DNA from: Anaerolineae bacterium
GTDB lineage: Bacteria > Chloroflexota > Anaerolineae > Aggregatilineales > Phototrophicaceae
Length of the DNA stretch: 64,000 bases
Direction of reading: 5' to 3'
Assembly (NCBI GenBank): GCA_022824465.1
Contig: JAJDZV010000007.1
Coordinates: forward strand, 186,001-250,000
Under the pieces are notes generated by a model. That model was not told the origin of the DNA. It saw nothing but the letters and a program-made list of their open reading frames with translations, and did not search any database. A program made the translations under genes and the position numbers. Positions 26,374 to 35,257 of this stretch are shown piece after piece (the first letter of the stretch is position 1; the number at the start of each line of letters is the position of its first letter).

Positions 26374-28278
26374 TCAGTCGGCTAGCGCGCCCCACTCCTC
26401 CAGCGCGGCGTCGAGTTCGCCTTGCAGGCGCGCATACGATTCCCCCAGGAGTCGGACTTTGCCGGCGTCGCCGGCTCGGCTTGCGCCGTCGAGTTGGCTG
26501 CCGACGCTGTTGAGTTGGGCTTCCAGGGATTCGATCTGTGTTTCCAGTTCGGCGGCGCGTTTGCTCCGCTCATAGGGATTCAAGCCGCGCTTTCGCTCCG
26601 TTTTTGTCGTGCGATTTCGAGCTGAGTTCGACGCCGTTTCGTCAGCGCTTCCGAGCGAATCTGGCTGCGGACGGCGGCTGCGCTCTCGCAGGAATTCCTG
26701 GTAGCCGCCCGGGGTTATAGCCAGCGCGCCGTCGTTGATGTGCCAGATTTGAGTAGCCAAGGCGTCGATCAGGTAGCGATCATGGCTTACCAAGAGAATT
26801 GTGCCGTCAAAATGCGCCAGAACTGCCTGCAAGACTTCCTGGCTGTCGATATCCAGATGATTTGTCGGCTCGTCGAGCAGGAGGAGATTGGCCCCTTGCA
26901 GCGCCAATTTAGCAAGCGCGACGCGTCCGCGTTCGCCGCCGGATAGGGAGGCTATCTTGCGAAAGACATCGTCTCCGCTGAAGAGGAAGCGGCCCAACCA
27001 ATCGCGGGCCTGTGATATGGGCATGGGTTTGACAGCGACGACTGCGTCAAGCAGCGTATTCTCGGCGACGAGCATCTCGTGCGCCTGGGCGAAGTAGCCG
27101 ACGGTGACCTTGGCGCCGAGCCGCGCTTCGCCTGCCAGGGGCGGCAGGTCGCCGCTCAGCGTTTTGATCAGCGTGGATTTGCCGACGCCGTTTTGCCCGA
27201 TTATCGCTACGGTTTCGCCGCGCAGCACCAAACTATCGGGCGCTTCAAAGAGGGGATTGTCGGCGTCGTAGCCGATGACGAGGTCGCGGGTCATAATTAC
27301 TTGATCGCCACTGCGCTCTACGTCGTCCAATTCAATGAACATTTTGCGACGTTGTTTGGGACCGCTTTGGATGATGACGCCGCGCTTCTTCATCGTCTCA
27401 AGTTTTTTGAGGCGTCCTCGCGCCTGGGCGGTGCGCTGGCTGCCCATGTGTCGGCGGATGAACTCCTTCTCCTTGCGGATGAATTCCTGTTGCCTCGTGA
27501 AGTCGCGGCGCAATGTTTCGCGCTGTTCCGCTCGCTGCTGGACATAGGCGCTGTAATTGCCGCGGTAAACATGCAGACGCTGGCGGTCGATCTCCCAGAC
27601 AGTCGTGGCGAAGTTATCGATGAAATAGCGGTCGTGGCTGACAGCGAGCACAGCGCCGGTGGTGGTTGCCAGGAATCGCTCCAGCCATTCAACCGCCTGG
27701 ATATCGAGATGATTGGTCGGCTCGTCGAGTATTAACAAATCGGGTTCTTCCAAGAGAAGGCGGCAGAGCAGCGCGCGCGTCTTCTGCCCGCCGGAGAGCT
27801 TGGGCAGCGGCGTATCAACTTCGGCCGCGCTGAAGCCCAGTCCGGAAAGCACCCGCTTAATGCGTGCTTCGTAGTCGTAGCCGCCGCGGCGCTCGAAATC
27901 GGCTTGCAGCGGACCGTAGATTTCGAGCGCCTGCACGTAGGCGCCGGGATCCGCCATTAGCCGCTCCAGGCGAGTTAGCTGGGCTTCAGTCTCCCGCAAG
28001 GCGGCGAATGCTTTGAGCTGTTCGCGCCAGAGGCTGTGCTCGCCAGCGAGCTCGGGACGTTGGGGCAGGAATGACAGGCTCACATTGCGCGCGAGACTCA
28101 CGGCGCCATGCGTAGGCAGATCGATGCCAGCCAGCAGATTGAGAAGCGTCGTTTTGCCGGCGCCGTTGGGGCCTACCAGCGCGATACGAGCGCCGCGAGG
28201 TATGGCGATGCTTAGGCGGCTGAAGACTTCGTCAGCGCCGTAGAACTTCCCGAGATTGCTGGCAGTGAGCAGAGACAT
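26374..28278 (-). CDS. ABC-F family ATPase (Uup/EttA-like ribosome-associated)
   Basis: 634 residues, two ABC domains in one chain and no membrane segments. Domain 1: Walker A GPNGAGKTT, signature LSGGQKTR, Walker B LLILDEPTNHLD. Domain 2: GQNGVGKST, LSGGERGR, LLLLDEPTNHLD. The interdomain linker (about 245-320) is highly charged, as in the P-site tRNA interaction motif. A C-terminal tail of about 100 residues ends in a predicted coiled coil (ELETQIESLEAQLNS). ABC-F proteins act on ribosomes to resolve stalling or confer antibiotic resistance. The C-terminal coiled coil favours the Uup type. A minus-strand TACAAT box at 28315-28320 could be its -10, giving a roughly 30-base leader. Confidence 0.9.
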   Translation of the reverse strand: MSLLTASNLGKFYGADEVFSRLSIAIPRGARIALVGPNGAGKTTLLNLLAGIDLPTHGAVSLARNVSLSFLPQRPELAGEHSLWREQLKAFAALRETEAQLTRLERLMADPGAYVQALEIYGPLQADFERRGGYDYEARIKRVLSGLGFSAAEVDTPLPKLSGGQKTRALLCRLLLEEPDLLILDEPTNHLDIQAVEWLERFLATTTGAVLAVSHDRYFIDNFATTVWEIDRQRLHVYRGNYSAYVQQRAEQRETLRRDFTRQQEFIRKEKEFIRRHMGSQRTAQARGRLKKLETMKKRGVIIQSGPKQRRKMFIELDDVERSGDQVIMTRDLVIGYDADNPLFEAPDSLVLRGETVAIIGQNGVGKSTLIKTLSGDLPPLAGEARLGAKVTVGYFAQAHEMLVAENTLLDAVVAVKPMPISQARDWLGRFLFSGDDVFRKIASLSGGERGRVALAKLALQGANLLLLDEPTNHLDIDSQEVLQAVLAHFDGTILLVSHDRYLIDALATQIWHINDGALAITPGGYQEFLRERSRRPQPDSLGSADETASNSARNRTTKTERKRGLNPYERSKRAAELETQIESLEAQLNSVGSQLDGASRAGDAGKVRLLGESYARLQGELDAALEEWGALAD

Positions 28279-28424
28279 GCGGACCGAAGGAATGTTATTC
28301 CGGCAAACCGCCGCATTGTATCATGGCTGGAAGTCTGCAGTAACGGTCGCTTGTCCTTTCACAGCGGCGCATGGCAAAATGACGCTCAGTAGACTGCATA
28401 CGAATTCAGCCATTGCGGAGACCG

Positions 28425-29636
28425 ATGGACCAAGGGCCGAACGAGATCAAGCGCCGACGAAAGAGTCGCGCAATTCGCACAATCGCCGCGCTCGCATTGT
28501 TGTTTGGCGGCATGGCTCTATTCGTGAAGCGGACCTTGCATATTGGTCGGCATTGGCTGGAGGTCGAGCCGGCTATCAGCACCGCGGTGGCGCCACGCGC
28601 CGCGACTTATGCCGAGGTTGAATTTGACTTCGGGCGCGGGTTCGCCGACTCTGGCTGGCAGGTTTACTTCAATGAGCCGGACGAAAGCAGCGACCGCTCC
28701 GAATACGCCGGAGGGCTCGACGAGGTTTTCGCGTCCGCCATTGACCGGGCGGTCTCCACGTTGGATTTGGCGGCATTTGAGCTTAACAGCGACGCGATAC
28801 GCGCAGCGATTGCGGCAGCCCACGAGCGCGGTGTCCGCGTGCGGATCCTCACCGATGATGTTCACGGCTTGCAGGACGAGCGCGACCCGCATTTGCGCGA
28901 TCTGCTCGCGCTTGGCATTTCAGTGACTGGCGACGGCCGGTCAGGGCTGATGCACAACAAGTTCGCGATTATCGACCAACGCGAAGTCTGGACCGGTTCG
29001 TGGAATTACACGGTTAACGGCAGCTATCGCAACAACAATAATGTGCTGGCGCTGGCCAGCCTGGAGGCCGCGGCCGCCTATCACGATGAATTTGATGAGA
29101 TGTATCTTCGGGGCGAATTCGGCAAGACTTCAGTCGACGACGGTCCCATATCGTTTGCACTGGGCGATGGCGAAGTCACGATCGTGTTCGCGGCGGAAGC
29201 GGATGAGATCAGCGCGCTGGAGGCAGAGATTGCGCGGGCGCGGCACTCGATACGTTTCATGACCTTCGTGTTTTCGCTGAACGAGCTTGCGGATGCGATG
29301 CTTGAGCGAGCGGCAATCGCCGATGTGACGATAGAAGGCGTGTTTGAGAATCGAAACAGCACGGCGAGTTGGAGCCAACTGCCCGCGCTTCACTGCGCTG
29401 GCGCGGCGATCCGGCAAGACGGCAATCGTTATATTTTGCATCACAAAGTCATCCTCATCGACGATGTAACGGTGATTACCGGATCCTTCAACTATTCGCG
29501 CAGCGCCGCGGAGCGCAACGACGAGAATATCGTTATCATCCGCCATGCCGCTATTGCCGCGCTGTATCGCGACGAGTGGCAGCGGATTTGGGACAGCGCT
29601 GAGGCCTTGGCGCCCGATGAAGTCAACTGCGAGTAG
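28425..29636 (+). CDS. Membrane-anchored phospholipase D-family protein
   Basis: 403 residues with a basic N-terminus and one membrane anchor at about 18-35 (TIAALALLFGGMALFV), so the catalytic part is probably outside the membrane. Two HKD motifs are intact: H177-x-K179...D184 in MHNKFAIID, and H339-x-K341...D346 in HHKVILIDD. Each is followed by GSxN (GSWNYT, GSFNYS). Two HKDs in one chain form a complete active site. Substrates could be phospholipid or nucleic acid; single-chain secreted PLD-like nucleases look similar. The ATG at 28425 follows GCGGAG; an upstream in-frame TTG lacks support. It is divergent from the ABC-F gene. Confidence 0.88.
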   Translation: MDQGPNEIKRRRKSRAIRTIAALALLFGGMALFVKRTLHIGRHWLEVEPAISTAVAPRAATYAEVEFDFGRGFADSGWQVYFNEPDESSDRSEYAGGLDEVFASAIDRAVSTLDLAAFELNSDAIRAAIAAAHERGVRVRILTDDVHGLQDERDPHLRDLLALGISVTGDGRSGLMHNKFAIIDQREVWTGSWNYTVNGSYRNNNNVLALASLEAAAAYHDEFDEMYLRGEFGKTSVDDGPISFALGDGEVTIVFAAEADEISALEAEIARARHSIRFMTFVFSLNELADAMLERAAIADVTIEGVFENRNSTASWSQLPALHCAGAAIRQDGNRYILHHKVILIDDVTVITGSFNYSRSAAERNDENIVIIRHAAIAALYRDEWQRIWDSAEALAPDEVNCE

Positions 29637-29643
29637 CGCGAAC

Positions 29644-29949
29644 TCACTCACATTTGCGCAAATGAAGCGGCGATTTCCTGGGCTGCCGTTCGATTTCCCC
29701 GCGCGCTTCAAGGTCCAGCTGAACCGCTTTGCAATACCAGCGCACGGAACCCGGCTTGGGGAAGAGCGCCGGCGGCACGTCATTGTCGCTGAGCCAGGCG
29801 CGAACCTTGTCTTCAAGCGCGCCGAATGACAGCCAATCGTCAGCCGGCAGGCCGGCCAGTATGGCGGCGCGAATAAGATTGTACTTCTCCTCTTTGAGGT
29901 TTTCGCGATGTTCAGGATGATTGACGTTTCGCGCTTGAATCGTGCTCAT
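29644..29949 (-). CDS. Small conserved protein, DUF6958-like
   Basis: 101 residues, soluble. The layout is a short N-terminal MSTIQARNVNHPEHRENL, then EEKYNLIRAAILAGLP, LEDKVRAWL and GSVRWYCKAVQLDLEARGEIERQP. This resembles, from memory, the DUF6958 family of small bacterial proteins of unknown role, with a helix-turn-helix-like ending. The ATG at 29949 is preferred over ATG 30024 because GAGGAG stands 7 bases upstream. It is convergent with the PLD gene, whose stop lies 7 bases away. No function can be assigned. Confidence 0.65.
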   Translation of the reverse strand: MSTIQARNVNHPEHRENLKEEKYNLIRAAILAGLPADDWLSFGALEDKVRAWLSDNDVPPALFPKPGSVRWYCKAVQLDLEARGEIERQPRKSPLHLRKCE

Positions 29950-30137
29950 ATCCATGCTCCTCAGTAGCTGCAAGCGAGTCGTCCAATCATGGCTGTCGAC
30001 GTCTGTGTTTTGTGGCCGAGCCATTGCTCGCCCCCACGCGCGCTCGCTGATATTGGCGACCCTAGTTCGCGGAAAGTTCTTGCAATCGCTTACTTTCGAT
30101 CAATTCTAATACGGCGGGTTGGCAGGCGGTCAAGGGG

Positions 30138-31073
30138 TCAGGCGGATATGACGACGCTTTCGTAGAGTCGATAGGCGTCGTCGCGGCGGCAGAGCTGCGT
30201 CCCCGGCGTCATGACCGCAGCGCTGCCAGCGGCCACTCCCAAGCGCGCCGCGTCCACCAGGTCGTGTCCTTCAGCCAAGGCTTTGGCGATGCCGCCAACC
30301 ATGCTGTCGCCAGCGCCGACCTTGCTAGCGATGGGCACGACAGGCGCGTGCAGGTGCAGATATTGCTCGCTGGTGATCAGGGCGGCGCCGCGCGCGCCGA
30401 TTGAAACAACGATGACATCGGCCAAGCCGTCTGCGATAAGGCGGCGTCCGGCAGTTCGGATCTGCGTTTCGTCGCGGATCTGTTCGCCAGCGAGCAGCTC
30501 CAATTCACGCAGATTGGGCTTAATCAGGTATACGCCCTTTCCCAGGGCGTGGTTAAGCGCGTCGCCGGCCGTATCCAAAATGACGCGTATGCCATGTTCG
30601 CGGGCATAGCGGGTGATTTCGCCGTAGAAAGCAAGGGGTACGCCGCCGGGCAAGCTGCCGCTGGCGACCAAATAGGCCGGGTTGAGGTTGAAGACGGTCT
30701 CGAGGCAGGCGATCCACTCTTCCGCGGATAGCTCGGGACCGGGCAGCGTAAAGCGATATTGGAGAGAGGTGCTCTGCTCGTAGACGACGAAGCTCTCGCG
30801 GGTGATGCCAAGAGTTGGCACGGCGTGATGGTCGATGCCCTCGCCATCCAAGAGCTGCGCGAGCATGGCGCCTATGTGCCCGCCGGCCGCGTAGACCGCG
30901 CTGGACGCGCCGCCCAAAAAGCGTATGGCGCGCGATACATTGATGCCGCCGCCGCCGGGATGGAAGCGGGGAGCAGCGCAGCGCAGTTTGATTTCCGGCG
31001 CCACGGAGTTGATGCTGGAGGCGACGTCGAGAGCTGGATTCATGGTTAGGGTGACAACATTCTGCATAGGCAT
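30138..31073 (-). CDS. PfkB-type hexose-phosphate kinase (6-phosphofructokinase 2/1-phosphofructokinase-like)
   Basis: 311 residues of the ribokinase/PfkB family. The N-terminus VVTLTMNPALDVA is the phosphofructokinase-type start (TLTxNPAxD). GGGGINVSRAI is the sugar-binding loop, followed by VASGSLPGGVP and LIKPNLRELELLAG. The anion hole and catalytic base lie in VGAGDSMVGGIA (aspartate 253 or close). The preferred substrate could be fructose-6-phosphate, fructose-1-phosphate or tagatose-6-phosphate; sequence alone does not separate these. It is a cytoplasmic glycolytic or sugar-catabolic enzyme and stands alone, with no PTS genes adjacent. Confidence 0.88.
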   Translation of the reverse strand: MPMQNVVTLTMNPALDVASSINSVAPEIKLRCAAPRFHPGGGGINVSRAIRFLGGASSAVYAAGGHIGAMLAQLLDGEGIDHHAVPTLGITRESFVVYEQSTSLQYRFTLPGPELSAEEWIACLETVFNLNPAYLVASGSLPGGVPLAFYGEITRYAREHGIRVILDTAGDALNHALGKGVYLIKPNLRELELLAGEQIRDETQIRTAGRRLIADGLADVIVVSIGARGAALITSEQYLHLHAPVVPIASKVGAGDSMVGGIAKALAEGHDLVDAARLGVAAGSAAVMTPGTQLCRRDDAYRLYESVVISA

Positions 31074-31200
31074 CGCCGGTTTCTGGCATCAGATCCGCCG
31101 CCAAGTTTAGCGACTGCCGATTCCAGTCGCCAGCCTCTATCGGTCTTGGCCGAATTACAGCGAGCAGGGTCGAGCCAACGCGAAAGTCCGCTGGCCTTGG

Positions 31201-31229
31201 CTTACTTTCCGCGCGGAATTGCTTATAAT
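31201..31229 (+). promoter_or_regulatory. Sigma-70-like promoter for the histidine phosphatase gene
   Basis: A perfect TATAAT at 31224-31229 is preceded at 17 bases by CTTACT, a weak -35. The start codon at 31271 is 41 bases downstream, with AAGGA in between. Confidence 0.5.
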
Positions 31230-31270
31230 CGCCTAGTGAGTATGCAAGCAGATTGGAGCAAGGACCGCCA

Positions 31271-31966
31271 ATGCACGTCTATCTCATACGCCACGCGCAA
31301 TCAGAGAACAACATCTTGACGCCAGGGACGATGCAGCGCCGCAAGGTTGACCCGGATTTGACCGAACTGGGCTACCAGCAGCGCGAGGCATTGGCGGAAT
31401 ATCTGGCGAATGAGTCGGAGCTGGGCGATGACGGCTTCGGCATCAGCCGGCTCTACACCAGCGCGATGTACCGCTCGCTCTTGACCGCGCATCCCGTCAG
31501 CTCGTCATTGGATATGCAGCCGACGGTCTGGGTGGATCTGCATGAGAAAGGCGGTATGTTTCGCCGCGAGAATGGAAGCGTAAACGGTTTCTCGGGCATG
31601 TCGCGTTCCGCAATCCGGCAAGAGTTTCCCAGCTATCGACTGCCGGGAGCAATTTCGGAGAACGGCTGGTACGATGAGTCCATGGGCTTTGAACCGGAGA
31701 CTCACAGCGCGTTTCGCGCCATCAAGGTGGCAAAGGAGTTAAGCGAGTGGCGCCAGACAGACGCGGTGGTCGCCTTGATTTCCCACGCCGGATTTCTCGA
31801 TATCTTGCTCAAGGCGATCTTCGGTCAATTGCCGTCTCGCCCATACAGCATGAGCTATTACCATAACAACACCGCTATCACGCGCGTCGAGTTTGACGGC
31901 GAGCGGCCAATCTTGCATTACCTGAATCGCGTCGATCATTTGCCGCCTGCGATGAGATCGTGGTAG
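31271..31966 (+). CDS. Histidine phosphatase family protein
   Basis: 231 residues of the phosphoglycerate-mutase-like superfamily. The catalytic motif LIRHAQSENN is at residues 5-14, with the second conserved arginine in SAMYRSLLTA and the second histidine in LISHAGFLDIL. These phosphatases dephosphorylate small metabolites or proteins through a phosphohistidine; the substrate is not predictable. ATG 31271 is used because AAGGA lies 6 bases upstream and it starts directly at the conserved strand. It is followed 33 bases later by a short-chain dehydrogenase gene, probably cotranscribed. Confidence 0.88.
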   Translation: MHVYLIRHAQSENNILTPGTMQRRKVDPDLTELGYQQREALAEYLANESELGDDGFGISRLYTSAMYRSLLTAHPVSSSLDMQPTVWVDLHEKGGMFRRENGSVNGFSGMSRSAIRQEFPSYRLPGAISENGWYDESMGFEPETHSAFRAIKVAKELSEWRQTDAVVALISHAGFLDILLKAIFGQLPSRPYSMSYYHNNTAITRVEFDGERPILHYLNRVDHLPPAMRSW

Positions 31967-31999
31967 CAGCCGGCGGCTTTGAGCGGAGGGAAGCGCCTA

Positions 32000-32746
32000 A
32001 TGTCGGACTTAAGCGGACGGGTAGCGGTGGTAACGGGCGGCGGAGGCGGGATCGGCCGAGCCATCTGCGCGCGTTTGGCTAGATCCGGGGCCTGCGTTGT
32101 CATTACATATAACAGCGATCAAGGCAAGGCGCGGGCGACGGCAAATGCGCTGGCCGGCGGCAATCACCTTGTGATTGGCTGCTCGGTGGATGATGGCGCC
32201 GCTCAAGCCGCCTTGGCGCAAGCCATCGCCGAGAAATATGGTCGCTTGGACATTCTGGTGAACAACGCCGGCATCAGCAAGGCGGTCGCGCATGACGACC
32301 TCGAGAGCCTGGACGACGAACTCATCGATCTAATCTTCCGTGTTAATTGGCGCGGCGCCTTTTCGTCGATTCGGGCGCTCGCGCCCCTTTTGCGGTCGGG
32401 CGCTGGCGGGGTGATCGTCAATATCTCTTCTATCGCTGGGCGCACGGGTGTCGGCAGCAATGTCGCCTACTGCGCAAGCAAGGCGGCGATGGACAGCATG
32501 ACAAAGTCGCTGGCGCGGGCCTTGGCGCCGCAGATACGCGTGCTAGCGGTGTCACCGGGATGGGTGAATGGCGACTATGCCCGACGGATGCCGCGCGCGC
32601 TGATCGCCGAACAAGAAGCGAAGACGCCGCTGGGGCGCATCGCGGAGGCGGAAGATGTGGCGGAAGCGGTTTATGCGGCGGTCGCGCAATTGCGATTCAG
32701 CACCGGCGATATCATCCCGGTCGATGGCGGGCGGCCGCTTCTATAG
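32000..32746 (+). CDS. Short-chain dehydrogenase/reductase (FabG-like)
   Basis: 248 residues, classical SDR size. The cofactor motif is VTGGGGGIGRAI (TGxxxGIG), then the structural NNAGIS, catalytic serine in VNISSIAGRTG and the Y-x-x-x-K in YCASKAAM. The C-terminus has the usual STGDIIPVDGG. A hydrophobic or sugar ketone is reduced, or an alcohol oxidised, with NAD(P); the substrate is unknown. ATG 32000, with GGAGGG upstream, is the start. Confidence 0.87.
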   Translation: MSDLSGRVAVVTGGGGGIGRAICARLARSGACVVITYNSDQGKARATANALAGGNHLVIGCSVDDGAAQAALAQAIAEKYGRLDILVNNAGISKAVAHDDLESLDDELIDLIFRVNWRGAFSSIRALAPLLRSGAGGVIVNISSIAGRTGVGSNVAYCASKAAMDSMTKSLARALAPQIRVLAVSPGWVNGDYARRMPRALIAEQEAKTPLGRIAEAEDVAEAVYAAVAQLRFSTGDIIPVDGGRPLL

Positions 32747-32886
32747 TTTCTATCGCCTATGGTCTTATATACTATTTCCAAAGTAATAGCTTGCGCGTCG
32801 CGGCAGCTTTGCGAAATAGACTTTGTCGACCAGGGACCCGTGGCGCCGAGGATGAGCCTACCCAGTTCAAAAGGGGGAGACTGGTC

Positions 32887-34317
32887 ATGAGAATCGTTAT
32901 TCTTTTGCTGATAGTGGCTGTGAGCGCGGCGAACATCCTGGCGCATGGCGATGAAGAGCACGATGACGACATTGTTGAAGCGGTAGTTATTGGCGAGGTT
33001 AGTGTTCCCGAGAATCCGACCTACCATGAGCATATCGCACCCATCGTTGAAGCCAGATGCGTCGCCTGTCACCGCGACGGTCAAATCGCGGCTTACGCGC
33101 CATTGACTGAAGCGCAAGATGTCATCTGGGCGGCGAATGACATTAGATATCATGTCGTCAACGGGATCATGCCGCCGTGGATGCCTTCGCGCGAGAATCT
33201 GCCGCTGAAGAATGACCGCAGCCTGTCGGATGCCGAGATCGCCACGATTGCCGCCTGGGTGGATGATGGCGCGGCATTAGGCGAAGCGCAGGATCATGCG
33301 CCCGCGGCGACTGATGGATTCGACTTTGTTGAGGTGCGGGCGGACCTGACGTTGCAGCTTGACGAGCCTTACGAGCCGGCCGATGATGTACTGGACGATT
33401 ACCGTTGTTTCGCTTTTCCCTTGGGTATCGACTCGCCGCAGTTTGTCACTGGCTACGAATTCCTGCCAGGCGTGCCGGCGATGGCGCATCACGCGATTTT
33501 GTATCTGGTGGATAGCGCGCTGGAAGCTGAGGCGGAGGGTCGCGACGGCGCTGATGGCGCGCCCGGCTGGAGTTGCTATGGCGCCACCGGATTGTCCGAG
33601 AGCGGCAGCATCATCGCCACATGGACGCCGGGCACATTCGGCGTGGCTTTCCCGCCAGGGACCGGCTACAAGATTGAGCCGGGACAGATTATCGTGCTGC
33701 AGATGCACTACAACCTGTGGACGACGCGCGAGGCGGACCAGACGCGTGTGCTGATGCAACTCGAATCGGCTGAATCGGGGTTGGCTGAACTTTGGACGAT
33801 ACCGTTGAACGCGCCGGTGGAGATTCCATGCCCGGCCGGTGTTGATGGACCGCAATGCGAGCGCGATTACGCCCTCGATCGAGTCGCGGCATTATTCGGC
33901 GGGGCGATGCGCGGCGTGCCCGACCGTCGATTGTCGCGTTGCCGCCAGAGCCTGGAAGATTATACCGACAACACGGGCGAAAACGCGCGCGGCTTCTGCG
34001 ATTATCCGTCGCCATTCTTTGAGCCGCTCACGGTCTATGGCGTGCTGGGGCATATGCACGAATTGGGGCGCAGCTTCCGCATGGAGCTCAACCCGGGGCG
34101 CGAAGACTCGCTCTTGCTGCTTGATATCCCGCGCTGGGATTTCCATTGGCAGGATCGTTACGAGTTTGTCGAGCCGGTAACGATTGAGTTTGGCGACGTC
34201 TTGCGCATGTCCTGCATATGGGACAATTCGCTCTCAGAAGATCCAAGGTATGTCGTTTGGGGCGAGGGCACGGCCGACGAGATGTGCTTCGGCACGGTGA
34301 TGGCGCTGAGGCAGTAG
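32887..34317 (+). CDS. Secreted haem c-copper type II (ascorbate-dependent) monooxygenase-like protein
   Basis: 476 residues. A signal peptide (residues 1-20) precedes a short cytochrome c-like domain with C58-x-x-C61-H62 and a probable methionine ligand in the GIMPPWMP loop. The rest resembles the two-domain copper monooxygenase fold of peptidylglycine alpha-hydroxylating monooxygenase and dopamine beta-hydroxylase. H201, H202 and H274 fit the CuH site (MAHHAILY, QMHYN). H389, H391 and M441 fit the CuM site (LGHMHELG, LRMSC). All six metal ligands are thus present. The haem could deliver electrons to copper, replacing ascorbate. The ATG at 32887 follows GGGGGAGA; the longer in-frame ORF upstream is ignored. 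Substrate unknown. Confidence 0.85.
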   Translation: MRIVILLLIVAVSAANILAHGDEEHDDDIVEAVVIGEVSVPENPTYHEHIAPIVEARCVACHRDGQIAAYAPLTEAQDVIWAANDIRYHVVNGIMPPWMPSRENLPLKNDRSLSDAEIATIAAWVDDGAALGEAQDHAPAATDGFDFVEVRADLTLQLDEPYEPADDVLDDYRCFAFPLGIDSPQFVTGYEFLPGVPAMAHHAILYLVDSALEAEAEGRDGADGAPGWSCYGATGLSESGSIIATWTPGTFGVAFPPGTGYKIEPGQIIVLQMHYNLWTTREADQTRVLMQLESAESGLAELWTIPLNAPVEIPCPAGVDGPQCERDYALDRVAALFGGAMRGVPDRRLSRCRQSLEDYTDNTGENARGFCDYPSPFFEPLTVYGVLGHMHELGRSFRMELNPGREDSLLLLDIPRWDFHWQDRYEFVEPVTIEFGDVLRMSCIWDNSLSEDPRYVVWGEGTADEMCFGTVMALRQ

Positions 34318-34319
34318 GT

Positions 34320-34973
34320 TTAGTTTCCAAACAAGTTCATCATGTAGTCAGTAGATATGCCCTGCGACTCAAGATGCGCTTTAAGTTTGCGGCGGGCATC
34401 GTGAATGAGCTTGTAGAGGGCGTTGCGGTTCGTGCCCATGCGGTCGGCCAGCACATCCATGGGGATGCCTTTCAGAGCGACCGCCACAAGCGCCTGATAC
34501 TGCCTCTCGGTCAGCGCTTCTTGCAGCGCAGTCTCGATCTTTTCCAGAACATCATCGCGCTCGGCGACTTTCTCCGGAGTTGGGGATACGGAAGTGGCCA
34601 GACGGGTTGACGCCGGCAGCAGCTCGCCATCGGCGGTCAGCTCATCAAGGCTAAAGTCTTTGTAGCGCGCGCGCCGCAGGTCGCTAATGGCGAGCCGGAT
34701 AGCGATCTTGTTCGCCCAGGTGGTGAAGCGGCTCTCACCGCGAAAGTTGTCCAGGTTGTCCATGACGCGCAGGGTGGCGTCCTGCGCCAGGTCTTCCGCC
34801 ATCTGCGCGAGTTCCTGGGCGGCCAATCCGCGCAGATCGCTGCGGTCCTGGCTGAGGTAGAAATAGATGCTGCGTTGCAGGCGCAATCGCAGATCCGCCA
34901 GAGCCTCAGCCTGCGCCGCGTCGCCGTGGGCGCGCAGCGAGGCAATCCATTCTTCATTGCTGCGATCGGTCAT
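34320..34973 (-). CDS. RNA polymerase sigma-70 family (ECF-like) sigma factor
   Basis: 217 residues with sigma region 2 (MAEDLAQDATLRVMDNLDNFRGESRFTTWANKIAIRLAISDLRR) and region 4 (ALTERQYQALVAVALKGIPMDVLADRMGTNRNALYKLIHDARRKL), separated by a linker. Regions 1 and 3 are absent, as in ECF factors. It directs RNA polymerase to a specific promoter set. It is convergent with the copper monooxygenase gene (two bases apart) and no anti-sigma factor gene is adjacent, so control must be elsewhere or by another mechanism. Confidence 0.88.
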   Translation of the reverse strand: MTDRSNEEWIASLRAHGDAAQAEALADLRLRLQRSIYFYLSQDRSDLRGLAAQELAQMAEDLAQDATLRVMDNLDNFRGESRFTTWANKIAIRLAISDLRRARYKDFSLDELTADGELLPASTRLATSVSPTPEKVAERDDVLEKIETALQEALTERQYQALVAVALKGIPMDVLADRMGTNRNALYKLIHDARRKLKAHLESQGISTDYMMNLFGN

Positions 34974-35257
34974 AGATGCGTCGCTTGCTCCAGGCGGATG
35001 CCGTGCATGGGATGTTACATGATACTGGAATCGGCGGAAAAATTCAGCGTTGAAGCATCAAGGTCGAATTGAGGTCTGTCGAGCAGGGGGCGAATTGCCT
35101 CGCGTACAAGAAAGGGCGGCGGACGCGGATACGGCAGCCATCTCCGGCGAGAGACCAGCAAAATATCACCATTTTGCGCCGCAGAGGCTCTATGTTAGTG
35201 AGGCGCGGCGTCGCGGCAGCGCGTTTCGCCGACACAACAACTGATGGAGACCAAGTG

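Noticed and set aside
32347..32886. N-terminal extension of the copper monooxygenase frame
   Set aside because: It overlaps the SDR gene; the ATG at 32887 has a strong ribosome site and begins a signal peptide.
35069..35257. 63-codon extension of ftsH
   Set aside because: Sequence lacks FtsH similarity; ATG 35258 gives the normal cytoplasmic N-terminus before the first membrane helix.
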